Shown: piece after piece, positions 25,041 to 37,559 of the stretch
How positions within the stretch are numbered: the stretch's first letter is position 1
Layout: each line of letters opens with the position of its first letter
From: Flaccisagitta enflata
Taxonomy: Eukaryota > Chaetognatha > Sagittoidea > Aphragmophora
NCBI GenBank assembly: GCA_965153355.1
Contig: OZ231127.1
Span: 93,992,001-94,056,000 of the forward strand
Length of the DNA: 64,000 bases
Direction of reading: 5' to 3'
The notes under the pieces: generated by a model
The model's database searches: none
Told to the model about the DNA's origin: nothing
The model's input: the letters and a program-made list of their open reading frames with translations, nothing else
Position numbers and translations under genes: made by a program

Positions 25041-25559
25041 CTGTCCTTTACTCTTTTTTTTTGTCCCAATTCCGTTTTTTTTTCTTCCATTACTACTCTA
25101 CAGTCTCGGCAAATCCGTTGATTGCTTTTTCTATTTCTTTTCATCCTCATCTCTCCTTCTCTTTTTTCCCTCTTTTTTTTTCTTTTTCCTTTTTTTCTTT
25201 TCTTCCCCTTTTCCTCTTTTTTTAAAATCTTTTTCCTCTCTCCTGCTCCTCCATTTTTTGGGGGGCGTCTAAGTTGGTCTCGTTATCCTCTTTTAATTGT
25301 AATGATTCTCCTCCAGACGCGGCCTTCCATCCATTCTTTTGACTGTAAATGACTTTATTTTTTTGGTAATTCAGCGGCGATTTATTCACAAATTACCACG
25401 ACTTTGGTACCCTTCCTTACGTCTATAAGGAAATACGATCCGATGTCATATTTATACATATATTCATTGATTTATTTTCCATAGGTTGTTTCTCTTTAGT
25501 CACATACTACTCCATAAGAGGGTGTGTCTATGTCAGAAACCAACATTTATCAGTTAAAC

Positions 25560-26250
25560 TGGGTAAAGAGGCCACACGCGGAATTGAGGCCAGACATGAA
25601 AACGATGCTAAACGCGAAAACGCGGCTAGACGCAGAAACGAGGCTAAATGCGGAAATGAGGCTAGACGCGGAATAGAAGCCAGAGAAGGAAACAAGGCTA
25701 AACGTGGAAACAAGGCTTGATGTGGAAATGAGGTTAGACATGGAAATGAGGCTAAACGCAGAAACAAGGCTTGATGCGGAAACAAGGTTAGATGTGGAAA
25801 CGAGGCTAAACGCGGAAACAAGGCTTGATGCGGAAACAAGGTTAGACGTGGAAATGAGCTAGAGACAGAGACTAGGCTAAACACAGAAATAAGTCTAGAC
25901 GCAGAAACAAGGCCGGATACAGAAATGAGGCTAAATGGGGAAGCAAGGCTTGATGCAGAAATGAGGCCAAATGGAGAAGCAAGGCCAGATGCAGAAATGA
26001 GGCTAAACAGAGAAACAAGGTTTGATGCAGAAACAAGGCTAAACGTGGAAACAAGGCTTGATGCAGAAATGAGGTTAGACGAGGAAATGAGGCTAAACGC
26101 GGAAACAAAACTAGAAATGGAAACAAGGCTAGATGGGAAACAAGGCTAGATGCAGAAACGAGGCTAGAAGCGGAATGAGGCTGAACGCTGAATCAAGGCT
26201 AGACGCGGAAACAAGGCTAGACGCTGAATCGAGGTCGAGCGCGGTAATGA
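25560..26250. repeat. 18-bp minisatellite, ~38 copies
   Basis: Unit aaacaaggctagacgcgg with variants. The 18-bp period keeps frames open on both strands (RLDAET on plus). Confidence 0.92.
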
Positions 26251-26690
26251 GGCCAGGCCTGGTTTCGATAGTTGTTATAAATCTTTTTTCAGCGACTGCA
26301 CAAAAGGGTCTCAATTGCTTCAGAGATGGTTACCATCTTTTATCAATTTCCACTTGCCCAAAAGCTTGTGTATCGATAAAAAACTGTTTTTGCGAATCTA
26401 CTGGTCCGTCATTCCATCGCACACAATTACGCTTTTGTCAACTATTTGTCTAATTGGTTTAGATACATATTTGACACTTTCAAAAATGAAATCACAACTG
26501 TTAGAGTTACGAATTCAAGTTCAATGTAGAACCATTTGTACACACAAGGACGGTATTTCCCCTCGTGCGCTTGTAGTTGTAGACGAACAATCAAGTGTCT
26601 CTGCGGCATTACAACTTTCTGCTCTGTTGCTTCATCTCGGTCGTTACACCAACCTCCATAATTTCTTATCTTTCCCCATGGGCGCACACT
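26251..26690. other. Unassigned intron sequence
   Basis: No exon, element or array recognised. Confidence 0.45.
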
Positions 26691-26699
26691 TTCTCTCTA

Positions 26700-26934
<235 letters not shown>

Positions 26935-27648
26935 TATTTTTCCGCATGAAAAAAAGAGGCAAACAAACTCGTAAAATGTTGACATCCAGCAAAATTCAAT
27001 CTCGCTGCGCATTTCTTTAACTTTCATCCTTTTTTTTTTTTTTTGGTTTTGTTTTCTTCTTTTTTAGTTTTGTCTTCTTTTGTTTTTGTTTTTGTGGTTT
27101 TTGTTTGCTTTTCCTTGAAAGACAGTTGCTCCATAGAGAGGTCATAAATGAAAACGACAGTGTGGTGGCGTTTGTGATGACCTCTTTTTATCTGTAAATT
27201 TGAGAGAGGGACCCTGAATTTAAATAACGCATGCTCATGACCAGGGTGTCACAACATTTTTTGCTTCCTACGAGCAAAAATCCTCCACCTGTCCCTTCCT
27301 ACAGGATACACATATGATTACCGCAAGTTGAATGCTTTATGTTACATGATATACCAAGTCACAAAGTATTAGTGCATGAGGGAATGAGATGGTGAGAGGG
27401 ACAGAGTCCCAAAAGATACCCATGCTTGAGCTGATAGGAATCATAAATTTTTTGGCCCTTAGGGTAGAGACACTTCAACACTTATTATTCCAGTACCCAG
27501 AGGTTGAGATTTGAGCCCTAAGGCGGGGGTTCTGAGCCTTAAGGCTGGGATTTTTAAGGCTTTATATTCGTATAAACTAGAATTTCATCTATACAAATGT
27601 GAATTTAAGAAGACTTTACATACGATGGAAAAACCAAGTGACGCAGGG

Positions 27649-27879
27649 TCACAATATTGTTGCGGACGGGTGGGCAGGGGCCTCCAACCCCCAACCAAAC
27701 CCCAATCCTCACCCCTCACACACAAACATACACAAAAAGTATCCAAAACGCTTGTTTTTCCACTTTTCAACTCAATCATTATGGACTGACCGATGGACCA
27801 ACAGACCTACAGAAAAACCAACCGACAGACGGACGGACAGAAAAAGCCTGTTATAGAGTTGCGTGTCCGCAACTAAAAA
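27649..27879 (+). mobile_element. E1 element inside the hAT element, hairpin class AGTTGC
   Basis: Distal motif tgttgcggacgggtgggcag; hairpin gagttgcgtgtccgcaactaaaaa. The distal GTTGCGGAC is the reverse complement of the second arm GTCCGCAAC. The middle carries gaccgatggaccaacagacc. Confidence 0.8.
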
Positions 27880-27889
27880 CCATTCTGGC

Positions 27890-28640
27890 TTTCTTCCTCC
27901 TTGCTCCCTTCTTTCCTCCTTTCTTTCCTTCCTACCTTCATTTGTTCCCTCCTTCCTTTAAAAACAGGAGGAGAAAAAATTGTTCTGCCTTTCTTCCTAC
28001 TTCCTCCCTGCCTACCTTCCTTCCTTCTCTCCTTCCCTCTTTCCTTCCTTCTTTCCTTCCTTCTTTCCTTCCTTCTTTTAAAAACAAAAGAAAAAAAAAT
28101 GTCTGTTTTTCTTCTTCCTTCCTTCCTTCCTTCATTCCTTCCTTCCTACTGTCTTTCCTCCTTTCCTTCCTTCCTTCCTTTAAAAACAGTAAGAGGAAAA
28201 CTTTTTCTTCCTCTCTTTCCCTTCCTTCCTTCTTTCCTTCCTTCCTTCCTTCCTTCCTTCCTTCCTTCCTTCCTTCCTTCCTTCCTTTAGAAATAAGAGG
28301 GAAAAACTTTTTCTGCCTTCTTCCTTCCTTCCTCCCTCCCTTCCTTCTTTTCTTCTTCCCTTCCTTATTTCCTTTTTTCCTTCTTTTCTATCTCCCTCCC
28401 TTCCTTCCTCCCTCACTTCTTTGCTTCTTCCATTCCTTTTTTTCTTCTTTCCCTCCCTTTTTCCTTCCTTCCTTCCTTTACAAACAGGAGGAAAACACTT
28501 TTTCTGCCTTTCTTCTTCCTTCCTTCCTTCCTTCCTTCCTCTTTCCTTCTTCTTCCCTTCTTCCTTCCTTTTCCTTTCTTTTCCTTCCCTTTCTTCTTTC
28601 CTTCTTCCTCTTTTTTATCTTTCTCTCCTTCTTCAACCTT
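27890..28640. repeat. TTCC-rich tandem array inside the hAT element
   Basis: Units of about 105-120 bp (starts near 27955, 28076, 28180, 28286 and a longer spacing to 28477). Each is a ttcc tract plus a conserved ttaaaaacaggaggaaaaac and tttttctgcctt joint. Confidence 0.88.
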
Positions 28641-28789
28641 CCCTTCCTACCAGCCTAGCTAGCTTCCTACGAGCGCCGCTCGCGTGCTCGGGCACTTTGT
28701 GACACCCTGCTCATGACAGTAAAACGCATCTTGTCTTTTGACCCAAAAGTAACGAGACGCTGCACTGATTGGTAATCATTCAGGCATCA

Positions 28790-28950
<161 letters not shown>

Positions 28951-29028
28951 TCTCGATATCATCGCCGTCAATCCTGTGAGTTTGCCATTTTCTGCTGTCC
29001 TTCGTCACAGTTGGATGTAAAATGGGCA

Positions 29029-29032
29029 CAGT

Positions 29033-29071
<39 letters not shown>
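29029..29071. repeat. (GCC)n array
   Basis: About 14 trinucleotides, followed by more scattered gccgcc to 29130. Confidence 0.93.
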
Positions 29072-29232
29072 TCTGTTGCCGTTATTATTGTCTCCACTGC
29101 ATTTGCCGCCGCCGCTACCGCCACCGTCCACACAATTGTCTCCACTGCCTAATCTGCCGTCTGTCATTTTAAAATCGTAGCTGTAATCGCGAGTACACTG
29201 TTTTTTTTTTTTTTTTTTTTTTTTTTTTGGTA

Positions 29233-30000
29233 CAGTATGTTTTTTCTCGTTTGTAAAATTCTATGACGACGTTACTCGAAAAGTAGTAGAGATAATCAAT
29301 TTCTGTAAAAAGTTCTTGGAAGGTATGGTAGATGCATTTTCTGATACGTAAATACCAGGACTATTTTACAAAAATTTGATCCTTAGATCATATTCAGAGC
29401 AAGATGTGATCATATTCAAATCATCCATTTACAAAACTTTGTCAATTGGACTGTTTCCCTTTAAATTGCTCTCATTTCGAAGCAGTTTGAGCTACTGACA
29501 CCAGATTGGTCTCAGATGAAAGATATTTTGAGGTAGTTTTTAGGAAAGCGTAAGTTGAAATGCTGATTTGATATCTTAGATTATTGTGAACAATGAATAA
29601 ACTCTTGATCAGAGCTTTGATTGAGAAACAATTTTTTCTTTACGCCTAAGGTGTCATTCCATTTAAAAAATAGTTCTCCCTATTGAAATTCTTAAAACTA
29701 CTGTAAATTAGCTTTAATTTGAGACCAATCTGGTATCTGTAGCTCAATTTATTCAAAAATGAGATTAATTTTAACAAAAAAGTCCAGCTAATAACCTAAA
29801 ATAATGGCTTATTTTACTGTTTTTGATCAACATTTCTACCTGTGTCAAGAAGTTCAGATTTTTATCAAAAAGTCCTGGGAGTTACACATCATATAATGCA
29901 TCTCTCATAGCTTGCAGGAACTTTTTTCAGAGGTCAATTATCTCTACTACCTTTTGAGTTATGTGGTCATAGAATTTTACAAACGTGAAAAAACATACTG
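29233..30000. mobile_element. 768-bp foldback element, TA target
   Basis: The ends CAGTATGTTTTTTC / GAAAAAACATACTG are flanked by TA. Inverted similarity runs over at least 120 bp at the ends (shared ttgtaaaattctatgac and gtagtagagataat) and reappears near the centre (ccagattggtctca in both orientations), so most of the element is one imperfect palindrome. No coding sequence. Confidence 0.8.
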
Positions 30001-30017
30001 TAGTATGGCGAAACAGT

Positions 30018-30260
30018 AGAAGATGAAGGAGAAGAAGAAGAAAAGAAGAAAAGAAAGGAGAAATGGAAGAAAAAGAAGAAGAAGAAGAAGAAGAAGAAGA
30101 AGAAGAAGAAAAAGAAGAAAAAGAAGAAGAAGAAGAAGAAGAAGAAGAAGAAGAAGAAGAAGAAGAAGAAGAAGAAGAAGAAGAAGAAGAAGAAGAAGAA
30201 GAAGAAGGAGAAGAAGAAGAAGAAGAAGAAGAAGAAGACGAAGAAGAAGAAGAAAAGGAA
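30018..30260. repeat. (GAA)n array
   Basis: About 240 bp of gaa with rare aaa and gga variants. Confidence 0.96.
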
Positions 30261-30434
30261 TCAGAAGAAGAACGCAAACGATGGAAAAAAGAAATTTGTT
30301 GTCCTCGAAATCGCCATGAAACAAGACCGCTTCAATATCGAGCGGGAAAAGGGCGGGGGCGGGGGTGGAACTACAAAAAAGAAAAAGAGCTAAAACAAGG
30401 ACAACAATAATGACCATGTTGTCGGCTGACAAAG

Positions 30435-30650
30435 AAAATGACAACTTGGAGGGACAATCGGACAAAGGCTGGACTACCATTGGACAACGATAGGACAAAG
30501 ACAGGACAAGCATTCGACAAAGAAAAGGCAAGGACAGGACAACCATTGGACAAAGAAAGGACAACGACTGGACAACCATTGGACAAAGAAAGGACAACGA
30601 CAGGACAACCATTGGACAAAGAAAGGACAACGACTGGACATCGGCATGTA
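30435..30650. repeat. 33-bp minisatellite
   Basis: Unit aaggacaacgactggacaac with cattggacaaag, about six copies. Confidence 0.9.
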
Positions 30651-30715
30651 AGACGCCTGGAAAGCAAAAGAACACGGGAAGTCCTTGCTTCCAGTGGAGA
30701 CAATTTAGTTCAGGC

Positions 30716-30718
<3 letters not shown>

Positions 30719-30773
<55 letters not shown>

Positions 30774-31100
30774 GGAGAGAGAGGCCAATCCAGAGCCAGA
30801 AACGGGGACAGAGACAAAGACAGAAATAAAGATAGAGATTGAGGTTGAGACAAAAGAAAGGCATAGACAGAGGCAGAGACAGTGACAAAGACAGAGACAG
30901 AAGCAGAGACAGAGACAGAGATAGAGGCAGAGACAGAGAAAAGGACAGAGACAAAGACAGAAGCAGAGACAGAGACAGAGAAAGAGACAGAGTCAGAAGC
31001 AGAGACAGAGACAGAGACAGAGGCAGAGACAGAGACAGAGGAAGAGACAGAGACAAAGACAGAAGCAGAGTCAAAGTTAGCGCCAGAGCCAGACACAGCT
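30719..31100. repeat. (GA)n then degenerate (GAGACA)n
   Basis: About 63 bp (GA)n, then agagacagaggcagagacag-like hexamers to 31095. Confidence 0.93.
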
Positions 31101-31344
31101 AGTGAGATGAACGCCTGACTGGCCAGGCCTCTCTCAATTCTCAAGCAAGATCAAGAAAATGATCGTTAAAGACGGCAAAAGAAAGAAGATGAAATGGCGG
31201 AGTTTTTTTTTTTGCTTCTTCTCTTAAGTGCCGACAACCCCTAACCTACGCCCACTCTCCTCTTTCCTCTTCGTTCGTTTAACTGTCTTTGTTTCAGTCT
31301 CTGTCTGTATTACTTTTCGTTCGTTTTCTGTCTTTTTCTCTCGG

Positions 31345-31540
31345 TTTTTAGTCGCGTGCACACGACACTACACCCCGCTTTGTCGGTCGGTCGGTCGGTC
31401 GGTCTGTTGGTCACACTTTACTTTTTTATAAATTTTATTTTTGCACCGTACTGCTCTTGCCCAAATGGTCTAGTGACCTCAAATATGGTCCCTGCCCATT
31501 TGCACGCGACTTCGATAGCCGTGTATCCGGCCTTGTTTTT
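31345..31540 (-). mobile_element. E1 element
   Basis: Hairpin agtcgcgtgcacacgacact, (GGTC)n, core caaatggtctagtgacctca, distal tttgcacgcgacttcgatag, end tatccggccttgttttt. Confidence 0.82.
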
Positions 31541-31574
31541 TTCTCTGTTTGCCTGTATGATAGAGTATCCCTTT

Positions 31575-31723
<149 letters not shown>

Positions 31724-31844
31724 GCTCTGTCTCATTCATTCTTTCTTTCTTCTGCATAAGCAATTTTAATGGTTTCAATGGTGTCTCATTAGCAAGTTTC
31801 AAATTGGTTCTTCCAGCGTCATCAAATTTTTTTCTTCCCCGCGC

Positions 31845-32491
31845 TTTTTGGGCAGCGGCCCCGAAAGGGGCCGATGACCTATTCTTTTACATATGCAGAA
31901 ATTTCTCCTTCTCCTTCTTCTTCTTCGTACCCCCCCTCAGATTCCAGGCCCATATCTCAGCCTCAAGACCCAAATTCCAGCCTGGAGGCTCAAATCCCAG
32001 CCTGGAGGCTCAAATTCCAGCCTGGAGGCTCAAATTCCAGCCTCGAGGCTCAAATTCCAACCTCGAGGCTCAAATTCCAACCTCGAGGCTCAAATTCCAG
32101 CCTCAATTTCCAGCTTCAAGGCTCAAATCCCAGCTTCGAGGCTCAAATCCCGGTCTCGAGGCTCAAATCCCAGCCATGAGGCTCAAATTCCAGCTTCGAG
32201 GCTCAAATCTCAGCCTTGAGGCTCAAATCTCAGCCTTGAGGCTCAAATCCCAGCCTCGAGGCTCAAATCCCGGCTGTGAGGCTCAAATCCGCGTCCTGAG
32301 GCTCAAATCCCAGCCTCGAGGCTCAAATCCCAGCCTCGAGGCTCAAATCCCAGCCTCAAGGCCCTTATTCCAGCCTTGAGGCTCAAATAAAAACAACATA
32401 GGGGCCGCTGCCCCTCTAACCACCTCACACCCACATAAACCCACATAGGGGCAATGGGTACCGCTGACCATCTAACGCTTTTGCGACTATT
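31845..32491 (+). mobile_element. E2 element, most complete copy
   Basis: 5' block tttttgggcagcggccccga, then aggggccgatgacctatt; core of over 20 units of a 20-bp repeat (ggctcaaattccagcctcga); 3' block ggggccgctgcccctctaac; then ggtaccgctgaccatctaac and gcttttgcgactattt. The terminal small hairpin is CGC-tttt-GCG. Confidence 0.85.
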
Positions 32492-32524
32492 TATTCTTAT
32501 GTCGCTATGTCTCTCTCATTTCCT

Positions 32525-33130
32525 TAAATTCCTATGTCTCTATCTCACCCTCATTTGCCTTTAAAACCTTCGTCTCTATCTCTCTCTCTCATCAGTCTTT
32601 TAATTCCCAAGTCTCTATCTCTCTCTCATTTGCCTCTTATTCCCATGTCTCTATCTCTCTCTCATTTGCCCTTAAATCTTATGTCTCTATCTCTTTCTCA
32701 TCTGCCTTTAATTCCTATGTCTCTATCTCACTCTCATTTGCATTTATTTCCCATGTCTCTATCTCTCTCTCTTTTGCCTTTAATTCCCATGTCTCTATCT
32801 CTCTCTCATTTGCCTTTAATTCCCATGTCTCTATCTCTCTCTCATTTGCATTTATTTCCCATGTCTCTATCTCTCTCTCTTTTGCCTTTAATTCCCATGT
32901 CTCTATCTCTCTCTCATTTGCCTTTAATTCCCATGTCTCTATCTCTCTCTCATTTGCCTTTAATTCTCATGTCTCTATCTCACTCTCATTTGCCTTTAAT
33001 TCCTATTTCTCTATCTCTCTCTCATTTGCCCTTTAATCTTATGTCTCTATCTCTTTCTCATTTGCCTTTATGTTTTATGTCTCTATCTCTCTCTCATCAG
33101 TCTTTAATTCTCATGTCTCTATCCTTTACT
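32525..33130. repeat. 36-bp minisatellite, ~16 copies
   Basis: Unit cccatgtctctatctctctc then tcatttgcctttaatt. The period of 12 codons leaves the plus frame open. Confidence 0.94.
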
Positions 33131-33317
33131 CTCTTCAACGATTCTCTTATTTTCTGCGTCTTAAGTTGTGGAAGCGAACTTGTTGATGATGTACACCAGA
33201 TGAAGAGAAAATACCACATGAAAATGGAAGGGGGAAAAGAAAGATGGAATTTGCAGAATCTTGAAGGGTTTTTTTTTCTCTTTCCTCGAGAAAATTGTGG
33301 TGAGGTTTCAACTTTTT

Positions 33318-33455
33318 TTTTAGATGCGTCCTCGCATCTCTATAAGATTGTCTCTCTTTTCTTCTGGCCACGCATTTATCGCTCTGTCCTTCCGGTCATC
33401 CGTCTATCAATCAGTCGGTCCGTTTGTAACGCTTGTTCAAAATGCGCACGGAATG
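33318..33455 (-). mobile_element. E1-like fragment, hairpin class AGATGCG
   Basis: tttagatgcgtcctcgcatctctata forms a perfect stem (AGATGCG/CGCATCT) in the position of the E1 hairpin, followed by ccgtctatcaatcagtcggt. No distal end found. Confidence 0.5.
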
Positions 33456-33456
33456 C

Positions 33457-33836
33457 AATTTATGGCAGTTTTAAGCCATGTCGTACACCAAATCAATGCC
33501 ATGAGACTTAAGAGGCTCCTTAGATTGCTCTTTCCGATAATCAAGTATTATCACTAAAAAGTTGCGTCGTAAGGAAAGTTTGTCCGTCAATCAGTCACGA
33601 AACTCAGGCCACGCAGAGACACAGTCAGGACACATCGTTGCCGAATCGGGTTTGCTCTGCCTATCCGAGGCAAGATGGCTTCTTTTGTTGAGTATGTGTC
33701 ATTTATGATGTGGGAAGAATGAAGCTGTGATTTTTTTTTCTCTTGTCTAAAAAGCTTCCGGTAGATGGTGACACAGATGAGTTTTTTTTGTCTACCCCGA
33801 TATGGTGCTAAAAAAAGGAATCCAAAAGTGATGACT
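33457..33836. other. Unassigned sequence
   Basis: A possible E1-like hairpin fragment near 33555 (aaaaagttgcgtcgtaagga and gtccgtcaatcagtcac); otherwise nothing recognised. Confidence 0.35.
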
Positions 33837-33837
33837 A

Positions 33838-34437
33838 ACACCTCTCACATAATTACACAAACTGGCAAAATGACCAAAACGGGTAGAAATAATGCATTCA
33901 CTGGGCTGAAATTTGACACAGAGGGAGCTAAAATATAGTATTTTTGTAATCCGAGGCAAAATTGTGTACCTGGGAAAGTGCATGGCTCTCAGAATGTTTT
34001 ATGCCAAAAATCCAGTTAAAGATTTTGACTGATTTTGACAAGTAAATTTTTGATGATGAGATAACATAAACCTCTTTAAGATTTGCTATAAAATAAGCAC
34101 AAAATCATTAATTCTCAGGTTCCTGTACCACTAATAGACAAAAAGGAGTCAACAATGCCAAAATACAGTCATTGACAGCTGCAAAAAGTATCGAAACCCT
34201 TCATCAAATAAATTGGTTTTAGCAACAAATTTGAAGCTTTACCTAACCTAAAATTTGCATGAAATCATTTCACGAGGCTATTTACAGCTATTGGTTGACA
34301 AGATTTGAAGTTTTGTTGTATAATTATAGCAACCTCATTGGAATAACATGTTTTGATATAATCATCAACCTTTGGGCTTTAAAAACGCAATTATGGACAG
34401 GTTCTAATCCCAGTTCGCCTATTTTTGTGAGAGGTGT
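33838..34437. mobile_element. 600-bp TA-flanked element
   Basis: The TIR ACACCTCTCACA is perfect for 12 bp and then degenerate (aaactgg/gaactgg further in). TA flanks both ends. No reading frame recognised. An E1 fragment abuts its right end. Confidence 0.65.
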
Positions 34438-34439
34438 TA

Positions 34440-34545
34440 TCGTCACCAAGGCATTAGAGTAGGAGCAGTGAGCCCGAAAACAAATGAAAAGGGGGCAGAC
34501 AGATGGACAGACTCACGGACCGACATAACAGGGTGAAGAGTCGCG
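34440..34545 (+). mobile_element. E1 fragment beside the TA element
   Basis: gagtaggagcagtgagcccg, aaaaggggg, (GACC/GACA) tract and ggtgaagagtcgcgtaaag. The hairpin is truncated. Confidence 0.5.
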
Positions 34546-34980
34546 TAAAGAAAGGCAATGTTACTCTTGCCATCAACCACAAGGAGGAACACTTTCCTGC
34601 GTTTGCATCTTTTTTTTTTTTTTTTTTTTGTATACTCTTTGAGAGGATAGAAAATGATATTACTCCCTCATCGATGACGATTTCCATCTTAGCGTTGTTG
34701 ACCAAGATTAAATGAAAATACAGTTAATGGTAATGACAGGTTGGGGAAAGAGTGAGAGTCATGACAAGAGACATAGATATCTGTGCCTCAACCGACAGAG
34801 AGTGCGAGAGGAAATATTTTGTGGGGTCACATCGGCTTCTACATCTGTTAACAATTCTTAGTGGAAATGGAAAAAAAAATCCGAAAGAAAAAAAAAGGTG
34901 ATTCCAGGAATTGGAGTATAGATTTACTCAGATTGATAAATGCTCAATGGAATTGGCTTGGGTTGAATTTCTGACCTTGA
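34546..34980. other. Unassigned intron sequence
   Basis: Contains a T20 run at 34611-34629; nothing else recognised. Confidence 0.45.
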
Positions 34981-35004
34981 GGCACTTTGAACAGTTGCCA
35001 GAAG

Positions 35005-35795
35005 AGGGAGACAGAGACAGAGACAGGGACAGAGACAGGGACAGATATAAACATAAAGAGAAAGACAGAAAAAGAGAAAGAGGCGGCAAATGAGACAAAG
35101 ACAGCGTCAGAGATAGAGACCGAGACAGTCACAGAGGCAGAGACAGAGACAGGGACAGTGATAGAGACAGAGACAGAAAAAGAGAAAGAGGCGGCAAATG
35201 AGACAAAGACAGCGTCAGAGATTGAGACCGAGACAGTTATAGAGGCAGAGACAGGGACAGGGACAGTGGTAGAGACAGAGACAGAGACAGAAAAAGAGAA
35301 AGAGGCGGCAAATGAGACAAAGACAGCGTCAGAGATAGAGACCGAGACAGTTACAGAGGCAGAGACAGAGACAGGGACAGTGATAGAGACAGAGACAGAA
35401 AAAGAGAAAGAGGCGGCAAATGAGACAAAGACAGCGTCAGAGATTGAGACCGAGACAGTTATAGAGGCAGTGACAGGGACAGGGACAGTGGTAGAGACAG
35501 AGACAGAGACAGAAAAAGAGAAAGAGGCGGCAAATGAGACAAAGACAGCGTCAGAGATTGAGACCGAGACAGTTATAGAGGCAGAGACAGGGACAGAGAC
35601 AGGGACAGTGATAGAGACAGAGACAGAGACAAAAAAAGAGGCGGCAAATGAGACAAAGACAGCGTAAGAGATAGAGACAGAGACAGTAACAGAGGCAGAG
35701 ACAGAGACAGGGACAGTGATAGAGACAGAGACAGAGACAGATAAAGAGGCGGCAAATACAGTATCAGTGATAGAGATAGAGAAAGAGATAAAGAC
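35005..35795. repeat. Hexamer-based higher-order repeat, alternating 108/114 bp
   Basis: gaggcggcaaatgagacaaa marks unit starts at about 35081, 35189, 35303, 35411, 35525, 35638 and 35747. Units alternate between a form with agagatagagaccgagacag (108 bp) and one with agagattgagaccgagacag (114 bp) for the first four spacings. Confidence 0.92.
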
Positions 35796-36121
35796 AGCCT
35801 CCCCAGTCCTGTTTCCTATCTGCCAAGAGAATCTCGTCTTACTCATGTGTTATTGGTGGTTAAGAGAATCACACAAAGAACCACGCACTCATTTATTCGG
35901 AAAAGAAAAGAGCAAAGAATATTCAGGTCAGCTGTAAATGCATCATCGACAGACCGTCTAAACAACGGACGGACGGACGAACGAATGAATGTAGTGACTA
36001 ACAGAGTTGCAGAGATACGAATGAAAATTGAAGAAGGGAAAAATGGGAGAGACGCACAGACGAATAAAAATGAATAGTTTTCCACCTTTTTTCCCCGTCC
36101 ATTTTTCACTCAGAAAAATTG

Positions 36122-37193
<1,072 letters not shown>

Positions 37194-37294
37194 CCCCTTT
37201 CTACTCCTGTGACAGAGCCCATTTGTTGTCTCGCTTTTTTCTTGCTTGTCTTCATCTTGCGACCAATGGTGCCGTTTGACTCGAGTCTAGCAAG

Positions 37295-37296
<2 letters not shown>

Positions 37297-37326
<30 letters not shown>
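37297..37326. repeat. Poly(A) run (A30)
   Basis: About 30 A residues, not preceded by a recognisable retroelement. Confidence 0.9.
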
Positions 37327-37328
<2 letters not shown>

Positions 37329-37559
37329 CACCGATGCAAATAGCATATCTTTAGTCCAAAGTTGAGTTGTTTTTCCTCAACAAAGCGATGGCAATTGGAG
37401 GTTTTAGGTAGACACAACCAACCACTTTTTGTTTCTAACTACGTGCCAGAACATAGAAGCGAAAATGAGAGAGTGTTCTGAATAAAGTTAATCTGTAAAA
37501 TTTTGAGCAACCATTTTGGAAAATGATAAACAATATTCTACAAACCAAGTCAAATCTAA

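Larger units (their letters stand above)
27242..28709. mobile_element. hAT-type non-autonomous element, 1468 bp, 8-bp TSD
   Basis: TIR CAGGGTGTCACAA is at both ends, and the 8-bp duplication CTCATGAC is perfect (27234-27241 and 28710-28717). An 8-bp TSD with a CAGGG-type TIR is characteristic of hAT elements. There is no transposase. The cargo is an E1 element (27649-27879) followed by a 0.75-kb TTCC-rich tandem array. Confidence 0.85.

Noticed and set aside
37297-37326. Poly(A) tail of a retroposed sequence
   Set aside because: No retroelement or processed transcript precedes it and no target duplication is visible.
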